Under the pieces are notes generated by a model. It searched no databases and was not told the DNA's origin. It worked only from the letters and a program-made list of their open reading frames with translations. Positions 17,253 through 24,861 of a stretch of 33,143 bases of DNA are shown piece by piece. The stretch comes from Candidatus Saccharimonadota bacterium (GTDB taxonomy: Bacteria > Patescibacteriota > Saccharimonadia > Saccharimonadales > JAQGHD01): positions 1 through 33,143 of the forward strand of contig JAQGHD010000004.1 of NCBI GenBank assembly GCA_028288965.1. The letters are read 5' to 3'. The position numbers and the translations under genes are program-made. Numbering within the stretch: the first letter of the stretch is position 1; each line of letters opens with the position of its first letter.

Positions 17253-18932
17253 ATGGCAAAAAAGGCAAAAAAGAAAGTCATGGCAACAAAAACCACTAAA
17301 AAACGAACAACCAAAAAACCAACTATCATAAAAAAGCAGAATAAACGGTTGGCAATATTTGTCATCCTCTTTGCATTAATTGGCCTTATCACGCTTCTCA
17401 TTAGCCATGCTGAGACCATAACGCAAAACATGGTTGTTTTACCCCGTTATGACACCTATGTGCAAAGTGGCGCCAAAGCCAACACCAACCTTAATGACAC
17501 CAACACCCTGCTCAATAGTTCAGTTCAGGGCGGTTGTAATAAGCAAATTACTCACGAATGTGTTTCGACCGTCGATAACCGTACTTATATCCGATTTGAT
17601 GTCAAGACTTTGCCAGCAGGCTACCACATAAAATCCGCGGCCATGCGACTCTGGGCCACCAATTCAAGTCCGGTGGGCGGCATCATATATAGCACTAAGA
17701 ACAATTGGAATGAAACTACGCTTACCTGGAATAACCAGCCTGGGGCCACCAGTGACCCACTGAGCTTTAACGGGCCAGCGGTGGCCGGACAATGGCTTGA
17801 ATTTAAGCTGCCCACTACCAAGATTGATTTTGGCCTAAGTAATAGTTTTGTCATTCAAAATAATCAACAGGATCCGGCAGGCTATGACAGCCGTGAGACC
17901 ACCCATGCGCCTCGTTTAGCGCTCGTACTGGAAAAAGATACAAACAATACTCCTCCTCCCCCACCACCACCGCCACTCTCGGGATCGCCCTGTGAAAAAA
18001 CCGCTAACACCAAGGCCCTTGCCAGCTTTGCCGATTACGCTAGACTGCCTGGTGATCAGGAGGTTGTTGTACCGAATGGCACTTACAAAGGACTTGGAAC
18101 AGTTACCACGGCACATGCCGCAACTGGCGGTGCATGTAAGGGTTGGTTAGTACTGAAGGCTGCAACTCAAGGTGGCGTAACCGTAGACCTCAGCGGTAGC
18201 GATACCGGTCTAACACTTGACGGCGCCAGCCGCATAATGTTTGTGGGCTTCAAGTTCATCAAAGGTTCTATCCACGCCTCCGGCCCAGACCTAACATTCT
18301 GGTACAACGACATGACCTTCTTTCAGAAAACTACTGACAAAAATAGCTCAACTGAACGCTACGCCGAAATGTACAGCCTAGGCTATTCCAAAGCTCGCGT
18401 ACTGTACCTAGAGGGCCCTAGGACCCGCGTATATGGCACAGACCTACATAATGCCTGTTCAACCATGTTCACCCGAGATAACTTACGTGACTTCACTTTC
18501 CAAGGCTCCCATGCCTATATGATCGGACCAACGATGGAACAGGGTGGTAACATCTCTGTACAATGTCACGCCAATGCTATTGGCAGTGAACAAAATCACC
18601 AGTACAACTTGCAGTTCCTAGACTCTGTATTCGAAGGCCGTTTGGAAATGGAGTCAGCTGACGCCACAGATTCTGACTTTACTGTCACTAATTCCTGGTT
18701 TACCAATTCCGACGGCGCCGGGGTACATACCTCTACCAGCTACCACGGCACGTGTCACCTAAGTAACCTGTACGGCTGGAACAATACCGGCCAAAACTTC
18801 TTGTTTGAATCCGGTACTAACTGCAAGGCCAGCGATAGCCTCCACAACAGCGCGCCAGCAGCTGGCACGACGTCACCTGACGCTGCCTGGAAAGCTGCCA
18901 ATCCTTACGAAAGCTGGGATAACTTCCTATAG
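17253..18932 (+). CDS. Anchored extracellular protein: DNRLRE/CBM96-like domain, Pro-rich linker, beta-helix-like domain
   Basis: Lys-rich N-terminus and TM 'LAIFVILFALIGLITLLIS'; 'DNRTYIRFDVKTLPAGYHIKSAAMRLWATNSS...TLTWNNQPGAT'; linker 'TPPPPPPPPLSGSP'; C-terminal right-handed beta-helix-like pattern. Confidence 0.8.
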   Translation: MAKKAKKKVMATKTTKKRTTKKPTIIKKQNKRLAIFVILFALIGLITLLISHAETITQNMVVLPRYDTYVQSGAKANTNLNDTNTLLNSSVQGGCNKQITHECVSTVDNRTYIRFDVKTLPAGYHIKSAAMRLWATNSSPVGGIIYSTKNNWNETTLTWNNQPGATSDPLSFNGPAVAGQWLEFKLPTTKIDFGLSNSFVIQNNQQDPAGYDSRETTHAPRLALVLEKDTNNTPPPPPPPPLSGSPCEKTANTKALASFADYARLPGDQEVVVPNGTYKGLGTVTTAHAATGGACKGWLVLKAATQGGVTVDLSGSDTGLTLDGASRIMFVGFKFIKGSIHASGPDLTFWYNDMTFFQKTTDKNSSTERYAEMYSLGYSKARVLYLEGPRTRVYGTDLHNACSTMFTRDNLRDFTFQGSHAYMIGPTMEQGGNISVQCHANAIGSEQNHQYNLQFLDSVFEGRLEMESADATDSDFTVTNSWFTNSDGAGVHTSTSYHGTCHLSNLYGWNNTGQNFLFESGTNCKASDSLHNSAPAAGTTSPDAAWKAANPYESWDNFL

Positions 18933-18989
18933 TCTAATTTGGGCCGGGCTCGTATGCTATGATCAGAGAAGCAAAAGGAGGGTATGCAT

Positions 18990-19508
18990 ATGATGCTAGA
19001 CTTGCGAACTGATGACCTAAAAGAGACTAAACGAGCCAAAGCCACACTAGATGGTGACGGCTTGAGCGGCACTGCCCAGTTCATAGAGTATCTCGTCGGT
19101 GATTTCTATTACGTCAAAGTTGTTTTAGACCTAAAGGGTGATCCGGCTAAGCTTAAACCCGGCAAACACGCCGTGCACATCCACGAAAAGGCCGATTGCT
19201 CAGGTGGCTTTAAGTGCGCCGGCGGCCACTTTGATCCTGGCCCGTCCGGTAACGCTGACCCCGATGTTAACCACCCCTTTCACGCTGGCGATCTACCAAA
19301 CATTACTGTTGATGACAAGGGCGTTGGCCATTTGGAGGCTATTACTAGCCGTGTAACGCTCAGCGACGGCCCGCGTTCTATTCTGTCAGCTCCAGCCGGC
19401 ACATCTTTGATGGTACATGGTAATCCTGATCCTTATACAAGCGGCAATAGCGGCTCAGGCATCAGTGGCGGGCCCAGAATCGCCTGCGGTATCATCGAGG
19501 CCGTATAA
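18990..19508 (+). CDS. sodC: Cu/Zn superoxide dismutase family protein
   Basis: 'HAVHIHEKADCSGGFKCAGGHFDPG...HPFHAGDLPNITVDDKGVGHLEAITSRVTLSDGPRSIL...LMVHGNPDPY...GPRIACGIIE'. ATG 18990 has good spacing to GGAGGG 18978-18982; 18984 is too close. Confidence 0.92.
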   Translation: MMLDLRTDDLKETKRAKATLDGDGLSGTAQFIEYLVGDFYYVKVVLDLKGDPAKLKPGKHAVHIHEKADCSGGFKCAGGHFDPGPSGNADPDVNHPFHAGDLPNITVDDKGVGHLEAITSRVTLSDGPRSILSAPAGTSLMVHGNPDPYTSGNSGSGISGGPRIACGIIEAV

Positions 19509-20360
19509 GCTCGAATCGTTTTCCATTTCTAGTAAATATTGAGCCATACGCTTAGCTCGAGTTCTTTCGGTAACTGGCTTAATGGATTGGAGCCGGTCGA
19601 TGATGCCCTCGCTTCTCAGCGCCTCTGGGTATAGAAGGCGTATCTGCTCGATAACATGGTTGGCCGTTTCGGCAGTATGGACTACACCTCTGGTTAGCAA
19701 TGACTGGTGCAGCATCATAATGCCAAAGCCTTCACGCAAATTGAGGGCATCCGTGCTAACCGGACCGAAGTAGTCCGGGTGGGTATTTGGAACTTTCGAT
19801 TCAATAGCTTCCTTAATAAAGTGAGCACTGATAGTATTTTGGGTTTGGTAGTACAACGCTTGGCCGTTAAAGTCCGGTATATACGTGCCGAAGTTTTGCT
19901 GCATAAAACAAGCGTTACCCAAAGCCACGCAAGCATACTCCGAAAATAACCAGTCAAAGGCCAAGGCTCGTATATCACGTATTTTTATCGTTCCCTGGTC
20001 TGCTTCATTTAAAACGGTATCAAAAACCCGCATTAGGTCACTCTGCCGCTTTTGAATTTCATCGGGATGTAGAACCATGACTCTTTTGGGCTGGCTGGCT
20101 TCGTGGCTCGTGTCAGGAATGTATTCCACGCTTAAACCAGATTTAGAGCCACTCATCCAGCCAATTTCTAAAGTTATAACATGAATGTCTCTTAAGTGAT
20201 GTGAAAAAATTTCATTGAACTCGGGAGCCACGCCCAGACGCAGGGTGGTATCACTGATTTCGGGTTCCATGGCTTCGGCATATTCGGTACTAATATATTT
20301 TATAGTTCGTAAACTTTCACCAACCGCAATCGGGACTACATTATCGTCATGCTCAGTCAT
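19455..20360 (-). CDS. Hypothetical protein of unknown family
   Basis: 301 aa from MTEHDDNVVPIAVGE; the start overlaps the trmD stop (ATGACTGA); the track start at 20411 lies inside trmD. Confidence 0.75.
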   Translation of the reverse strand: MTEHDDNVVPIAVGESLRTIKYISTEYAEAMEPEISDTTLRLGVAPEFNEIFSHHLRDIHVITLEIGWMSGSKSGLSVEYIPDTSHEASQPKRVMVLHPDEIQKRQSDLMRVFDTVLNEADQGTIKIRDIRALAFDWLFSEYACVALGNACFMQQNFGTYIPDFNGQALYYQTQNTISAHFIKEAIESKVPNTHPDYFGPVSTDALNLREGFGIMMLHQSLLTRGVVHTAETANHVIEQIRLLYPEALRSEGIIDRLQSIKPVTERTRAKRMAQYLLEMENDSSLYGLDDTAGDSGPATDA

Positions 20361-21000
20361 ATTGCTTATTCTGGCCTTTGCGCCATTTGGCAATTTCCCC
20401 GTGGTTGCCACTTAAAAGAATATTCGGCACTTTCATACCTTTAAACTCTTCGGGGCGAGTATATTGCGGGTACTCCAGCGTTTGGCCATCACTAAAACTC
20501 TCGACCTCAGCTGAGGTTTCGCCGCCCAGCACGCCTGGAATTAGACGCACCACACTGTCGGCCACTACCATAGCCGGGATTTCGCCTCCGGTCAGTACAT
20601 AATCACCAATTGATATTTGCTGATCTACAACGCTGGTGACGCGTTCATCATAACCTTCGTAGCGGCCGCAAATAATAATCAGCCCTGTGGTTTTGGCCAA
20701 AGCTCTGGCTTTAGCCTGGGTATAGCGTTCACCGCGGGGAGTCATAAGCAACACGGTGGCTTTGGGATCATTGGCTTTAGCGGTTTCTACGGCAGCAAAC
20801 AGCGGCTCTGGTTTGAGTAGCATGCCGTCGCCACCGCCGTAGGGGGTATCATCCACCTGCTTTCGCGGCCCAAGGCCGTAATCACGGAGGTTAATGCAGC
20901 TAAAGCTGGCCAAGCCCTTGTCTTGGGCCTTAAACAGCATGCTGGTATTCAGCACCTCAGCAAACATCTCCGGGAATAGGGTAATTATTTGTATGTTCAT
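20353..21000 (-). CDS. trmD: tRNA (guanine-N1)-methyltransferase
   Basis: 'MNIQIITLFPEMFAEVLNTSMLFKAQDKGL...DDTPYGGGDGMLLKPEPLF...GRYEGYDERV...SIGDYVLTGGEIPAMVVADSVVRLIPGVLG'. The upstream 59 codons in the track (to 21177) are non-homologous, so start 21000. Confidence 0.97.
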   Translation of the reverse strand: MNIQIITLFPEMFAEVLNTSMLFKAQDKGLASFSCINLRDYGLGPRKQVDDTPYGGGDGMLLKPEPLFAAVETAKANDPKATVLLMTPRGERYTQAKARALAKTTGLIIICGRYEGYDERVTSVVDQQISIGDYVLTGGEIPAMVVADSVVRLIPGVLGGETSAEVESFSDGQTLEYPQYTRPEEFKGMKVPNILLSGNHGEIAKWRKGQNKQYD

Positions 21001-21024
21001 CTTCTTGATTGTACCAGCTCCTAA

Positions 21025-21114
21025 GCCCACAGCATGGGCATGGGAACTGTCAGGAAGGAAAAGAAAAGGGTTGGGCGCCAATTGGCACTCAGCTTTTCGA
21101 TCCTTCCTGGACAG
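21025..21114 (-). promoter_or_regulatory. Two hairpins in the trmD leader
   Basis: CTGTCAGGAAGGA (21047-21059) pairs with TCCTTCCTGGACAG (21101-21114) with a 1-nt bulge; GCCCA-CAGCA-TGGGC at 21025-21039; palindrome GCCAATTGGC at 21077-21086 in the loop. Confidence 0.5.
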
Positions 21115-21137
21115 CTCTTCGGTATTACCCTTGATTA

Positions 21138-21533
21138 CTAGCGGTGCTTCAAGCGGTGAGTCAGCTGATTGAGCCACCGACGCACTTTTGACACTGACGC
21201 GTTGGGCCAGAACTGGTCGTACCGGTTGTGACTACAGGCGTCGCAGATCTCGTTGACGGCGTTTCGGCCGTTGAGAGCCTTGCCGCACTGAGTGCACCAC
21301 CGCACAGTTCGGGTGGGAGTCGGTTGACAATTGCAAAGAGCACAGCCGGCGTCCTGGCAGTTCCAGCATGTGAAACGTGGAGCGAGGACGTTGACGTTGA
21401 TCTGGCTTTCGGGGCAAAAGCCCGGGCAGGCGCGTGAACCGCAGTCAGGACAGACGTCCTGGTCGACGGTGTCCTCACTGAGGAAGGCGTGTGGATTGGA
21501 GTCGATGGGCTGGTCGGGCTTGATCAGGTGCAT
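21138..21533 (-). CDS. Cys-rich multi-zinc-ribbon protein of unknown function
   Basis: 131 aa; CPDCGSRACPGFCP, CWNCQDAGCALCNC, CTQCGKALNGRNAVNEICDAC; AGGAG upstream of the ATG. Confidence 0.8.
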   Translation of the reverse strand: MHLIKPDQPIDSNPHAFLSEDTVDQDVCPDCGSRACPGFCPESQINVNVLAPRFTCWNCQDAGCALCNCQPTPTRTVRWCTQCGKALNGRNAVNEICDACSHNRYDQFWPNASVSKVRRWLNQLTHRLKHR

Positions 21534-21572
21534 GGACTACTCCTGGCTGGGGTTCGTGTCGAACTTGTACGA

Positions 21573-21623
21573 TTGTGATTGGAAACAAAAACAAGAATTT
21601 CTTGTAGTTGTCACCAATCACAA
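21573..21623. repeat. Nested inverted repeats upstream of the zinc-ribbon gene
   Basis: TTGTGATTGG (21573-21582) / CCAATCACAA (21614-21623), enclosing ACAAGAA-t-TTCTTGT (21591-21605). Confidence 0.7.
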
Positions 21624-21729
21624 CATTGTATCAGGGGTATAACGGAGAGCTTTTAAAGTGCTTCGGAAGTAGTCAAGCCACCTCAACGAAACCAGTTTAT
21701 TTTAGCATAAGTATAAAAATAAGTCAACA

Positions 21730-21743
21730 ACCCCAACAGGGGT
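21730..21743 (-). terminator. Possible intrinsic terminator after khpA
   Basis: Minus strand: ACCCC-TGTT-GGGGT then TGTTGACTTATTTTTA. Confidence 0.45.
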
Positions 21744-21753
21744 GTCTTATGGC

Positions 21754-22218
21754 CTAAACGTCTAAATCGTCTAAATCTTCGAGCTCTTTTCGAGTCCGGC
21801 TGACAACGTCGCTATGTTTCCCCTCGTCGGAAACTGCTGTTTCTATGTCATCTTCATCGTCTGCAGGAGCAGGGGTTTTAGCCGGAGTGGCAGCTGGTGT
21901 TTCTTCTTTAGGGGCTTCAGCCGCTGTTTCCTCATCGTGCGACGGTCGTTCGCGGCGCTCGTGCGGTTCGCCATTGTCTACAATTTTTAGGTTGTAGCGA
22001 GCATCGTTCTTGGTGCCAAGGGCTCGCAGCAGTGTGCGCAAGGATTGAGCCGTGGCGCCTCGTTTTCCAATGACGCGGCCTAAGTCCTCAGGGTCAACAG
22101 TAAGTTCTAACAGCACGCCTTTTTCATCAATACGGCGCTCTACAATTACGGCATCGGGTTTGCTGACTAATGACTTAACGATAAATTCAACAAATTGTTG
22201 GTCTATGCTGGCGCTCAT
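21754..22218 (-). CDS. khpA: KH-domain RNA-binding protein with acidic C-terminal tail
   Basis: 'FVEFIVKSLVSKPDAVIVERR...LTVDPEDLGRVIGKRGATAQSLRTLLRALG' then ~70 aa of D/E/A/P. Confidence 0.93.
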   Translation of the reverse strand: MSASIDQQFVEFIVKSLVSKPDAVIVERRIDEKGVLLELTVDPEDLGRVIGKRGATAQSLRTLLRALGTKNDARYNLKIVDNGEPHERRERPSHDEETAAEAPKEETPAATPAKTPAPADDEDDIETAVSDEGKHSDVVSRTRKELEDLDDLDV

Positions 22219-22279
22219 CGCACGCTCCTCTTACTAACAATCATTATAGCAAACATTATTAGCCGGAGAAGTATTAGAC

Positions 22280-22792
22280 TTATGCTTTGTCGGACTCTGG
22301 CTCTGTTGACTCGGCAGGAGATTCAGTCTGGGGCTCTGTCGCTGCCGGCTCGGCTTCAGCAGGAGCTTCGGCTGTCTTGTCGGTTTCTGTAGCAGCAGCT
22401 TGGGGTTCTGGTGTCTCAGCTGCAGGGGCTGGTTCTTCGGCCTCGGTTGCCGGTGACGGTGCCGGAGCCTCAGCTACTGCGGGGCGATTCTTGCGTAATT
22501 TTTCGGCATGTTTCAGGGTCTTATTCTTTTGGGCTGGCTGGTTAACCCATTTGGGCAAGTCCACGCCTTCTGAGGTAAGCAGACTAACCACACGTGGCGA
22601 GGGTTGGGCACCGTGGCTCAAGTAAAAGGTAGCTTTATCTTTAGACAAAGTTATTTTCTTGGTGTGTGGGTCGTAGCTGCCAAGTAGCGCCACAATGCGG
22701 CCGCTAGTAGGAGTTAAACGGGCTTCTTGGACGACCACCCGGTACTGTGCCAAACCTTTTCGGCCGGTGCGTTGCAAACGAATAGCTAACAT
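22280..22792 (-). CDS. rpsP: 30S ribosomal protein S16 with long Ala/Pro/Glu-rich tail
   Basis: 'MLAIRLQRTGRKGLAQYRVVVQEARLTPTSGRIVALLGSYDPHTKKITLSKDKATFYLSHGAQPSPRVVSLLTSEG' then a low-complexity acidic tail. Confidence 0.97.
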   Translation of the reverse strand: MLAIRLQRTGRKGLAQYRVVVQEARLTPTSGRIVALLGSYDPHTKKITLSKDKATFYLSHGAQPSPRVVSLLTSEGVDLPKWVNQPAQKNKTLKHAEKLRKNRPAVAEAPAPSPATEAEEPAPAAETPEPQAAATETDKTAEAPAEAEPAATEPQTESPAESTEPESDKA

Positions 22793-22874
22793 ATAGCGGT
22801 AAGAACTTCCTCTTTAAAGTTTATTCAAACAATCTTGGTTATTTTACAGATAACGACCTCTTAAGTCAATGAGT

Positions 22875-23570
22875 TTACTTCTTGTACGTATTCAGCGCTT
22901 GCTCGGCAGCTACTTGCTGGGCAGCCTGTTTGCTGGGTCCGGTTCCCTCCCCTTTTAACTCGCCCTCTACAAAGACACCAACGGTAAAGATTTTTTCGTG
23001 ATCGGGGCCTACCTCATTTAAAACTTTATACACGGGAGTAAAGCCGGTGACACTCTGCACGGTTTCTTGTAAGTGCGATTTAGGATCAAGCCATGAACCA
23101 TTCTTTAAGATCTCTTGAAAGGTTACAATCAAACTTTCGCTGATAAATTTCTTGGCCGCCTCATACCCTTGATCGAGATACAAAGCTCCAACTACAGCCT
23201 CGTAACAGTTAGCCATGATCTGGGCCCTGGCCCGCAATGTGCCGCGCTTTTCTCCACGACTGAGTCGTAGCAAGGTTTCAAATTCATAACGTTGGGCAGC
23301 GGCACTGATGCTCTCGGTACGCACCAAACTACTCCGCCAGTTGGTCAAAATTCCCTCTGGTTCCTTGAAAGTGTTATATAAATACTCGGTCACCACCAGT
23401 TCGAGCACCGCATCACCTAAAAACTCTAAGCGTTCATTGTGCTCAGTTACTGTTTTCTTATGCTCGTTGACGTAAGACCGATGGGTAAAAGCCGTGATTA
23501 ATAGCTCGGGATCTTTGAATTCGACCCCCAGTTTATCTTTGGCGAATAGTTGATATGCGGATATGTCCAT
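22875..23570 (-). CDS. rnc: Ribonuclease III
   Basis: 'ERLEFLGDAVLELVVTEYLY' signature and C-terminal dsRBD '...GEGTGPSKQAAQQVAAEQAL'. Confidence 0.98.
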   Translation of the reverse strand: MDISAYQLFAKDKLGVEFKDPELLITAFTHRSYVNEHKKTVTEHNERLEFLGDAVLELVVTEYLYNTFKEPEGILTNWRSSLVRTESISAAAQRYEFETLLRLSRGEKRGTLRARAQIMANCYEAVVGALYLDQGYEAAKKFISESLIVTFQEILKNGSWLDPKSHLQETVQSVTGFTPVYKVLNEVGPDHEKIFTVGVFVEGELKGEGTGPSKQAAQQVAAEQALNTYKK

Positions 23571-23582
23571 TATTTGTTTCTA

Positions 23583-24077
23583 TTATCCGCCTTGTCGGAT
23601 TTTTTTAAGCCCCAACAAAATTATTTTGCCAATGTCTTCGTACTCAATTTTCTCAAGCGCGTCATTGGCGCTAAACCACTTAATGCCACTCATCCAATCT
23701 TCTGGCTTGAGTTTATTAGTGTCGCCTTGGGCTTCAATTAAAAAGATCTCGGTGGTCATCAGCACTAGGCTTTGTTGGCGGCGATATCTGAAGTTAATCT
23801 TTCCCAGCCAAGACAGTACTTTGACTTGCTTGAGCCCAGTTTCTTCGCCAACTTCACGCTCAGCCGTGACCTTGGACGTCTCGCCTTCTTCAATATGGCC
23901 CTTAGGAATGGTCCAGCGGTTTTTAGCATCTTGGATCAGTAAGATCTCTACTTCATTCTTAGCATTACGCCTGTAGACAATACCACCGGCAGTTGGCTCG
24001 CGCACCACTTCAGTAATGGCCGGCCGGCGCCGGTTAACGAATTTCTTAATACCTTGGAAAGGTTTAGGTCGCTTCAT
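23583..24077 (-). CDS. NUDIX hydrolase
   Basis: Nudix box 'GHIEEGETSKVTAEREVGEETGL'; 4-nt overlap with nusB. Confidence 0.95.
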   Translation of the reverse strand: MKRPKPFQGIKKFVNRRRPAITEVVREPTAGGIVYRRNAKNEVEILLIQDAKNRWTIPKGHIEEGETSKVTAEREVGEETGLKQVKVLSWLGKINFRYRRQQSLVLMTTEIFLIEAQGDTNKLKPEDWMSGIKWFSANDALEKIEYEDIGKIILLGLKKIRQGG

Positions 24078-24541
24078 TCTACTGCTTCTTTCTTGACTTG
24101 GTCGGCGATGCCACTCTTGTCTTTATTACGCAAAACAGTTCCGAGCACACCGTTGATAAACTTAGAGGAGTTGTCACCACCAAACGCTTTGGCCAGCTCA
24201 ACAGCCTCATTGATAACTACCTTGGGAGGTACACCCTCCTCGTATAACAGTTCGTATAAACCGATATGGAGCACCACGCGGTCCATCCGAGCAATCTGAT
24301 CAATAGGCCATTCCGGAGCTACGGGCTGTAAGACCTCGTTGAGCGCTTGCTCGTTGGCGGTGACACCGTGAACCAGACGTTCGATAAACTCCTGATCATC
24401 CACCATCGCCTGGTAGCGTCCAATATTACGCTTCAGTACATCACTTAGCTTGAAGGTCTTGTCATTACAGTCACGGCGGAATTCTTGCTCATACAGAGTC
24501 TGGAGAGCAATGATGCGGCCAAGGTGACGGTTAGATGCCAT
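24074..24541 (-). CDS. nusB: Transcription antitermination factor NusB
   Basis: 'MASNRHLGRIIALQTLYEQEFR...VPPKVVINEAVELAKAFGGDNSSKFINGVLGTVL'. Confidence 0.96.
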   Translation of the reverse strand: MASNRHLGRIIALQTLYEQEFRRDCNDKTFKLSDVLKRNIGRYQAMVDDQEFIERLVHGVTANEQALNEVLQPVAPEWPIDQIARMDRVVLHIGLYELLYEEGVPPKVVINEAVELAKAFGGDNSSKFINGVLGTVLRNKDKSGIADQVKKEAVE

Positions 24542-24604
24542 ATTGTTAAATATCCTTGCTAACGTTTGCTACTAGTAAAGTATACTCCGCCTAAGGAGTC
24601 TACT

Positions 24605-24748
24605 TTAGGCTTTTTTGGCCGATTCGCGCCTAGTCGTATAAGCCTTTACAGGTGATGTGGCGTTGACAGCACGCGCCAGCTTAACGACCAGGTGGCTTCG
24701 CCGGGTACCAGTTCGTCGTGGGGAAGTTCGTTTCTTGGGTTTTCCCAT
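24605..24748 (-). CDS. rpmF: 50S ribosomal protein L32
   Basis: Missed by the ORF track. Minus-strand translation: MGKPKKRTSPRRTGTRRSHLVVKLARAVNATSPVKAYTTRRESAKKA*. Confidence 0.95.
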   Translation of the reverse strand: MGKPKKRTSPRRTGTRRSHLVVKLARAVNATSPVKAYTTRRESAKKA

Positions 24749-24794
24749 AACTAACGCTCATGTCTCCTGAAATTATTTAATACAATTAGGCTGA

Positions 24795-24823
24795 ATTATA
24801 CCTGAAAAATAGCTATTTTTCAA
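24795..24823 (-). promoter_or_regulatory. rpmF promoter TTGAAA-17-TATAAT with an embedded 20-bp palindrome
   Basis: -35 TTGAAA (24823-24818), -10 TATAAT (24800-24795), perfect palindrome TGAAAAATAGCTATTTTTCA at 24803-24822. Confidence 0.75.
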
Positions 24824-24861
24824 GGGAAACTCTAGCTCTTGCTTATGGCTAGAATTAATTA

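Noticed and set aside
21047-21114. SRP RNA (4.5S-like) because of the 'CAGGAAGGA' motif
   Set aside because: Lacks the conserved GGUCCGGAAGGAAGCAGCC tetraloop/symmetric-loop arrangement; the similarity is only a few bases.
21001-21177. N-terminal extension of trmD (59 codons) in the ORF track
   Set aside because: TrmD family begins at MNIQIITLFPEMF; the extension overlaps the zinc-ribbon gene end and hairpins and does not look conserved.
22287-22625. 112-aa Ser/Ala/Gly-rich plus-strand ORF
   Set aside because: Antisense shadow of the low-complexity S16 tail.
24700-24761. Alternative rpmF start ATG at 24759-24761 just after AGGAG
   Set aside because: It is out of frame with L32 and gives a 26-codon peptide with no plausible homology; the L32 start is at 24748.
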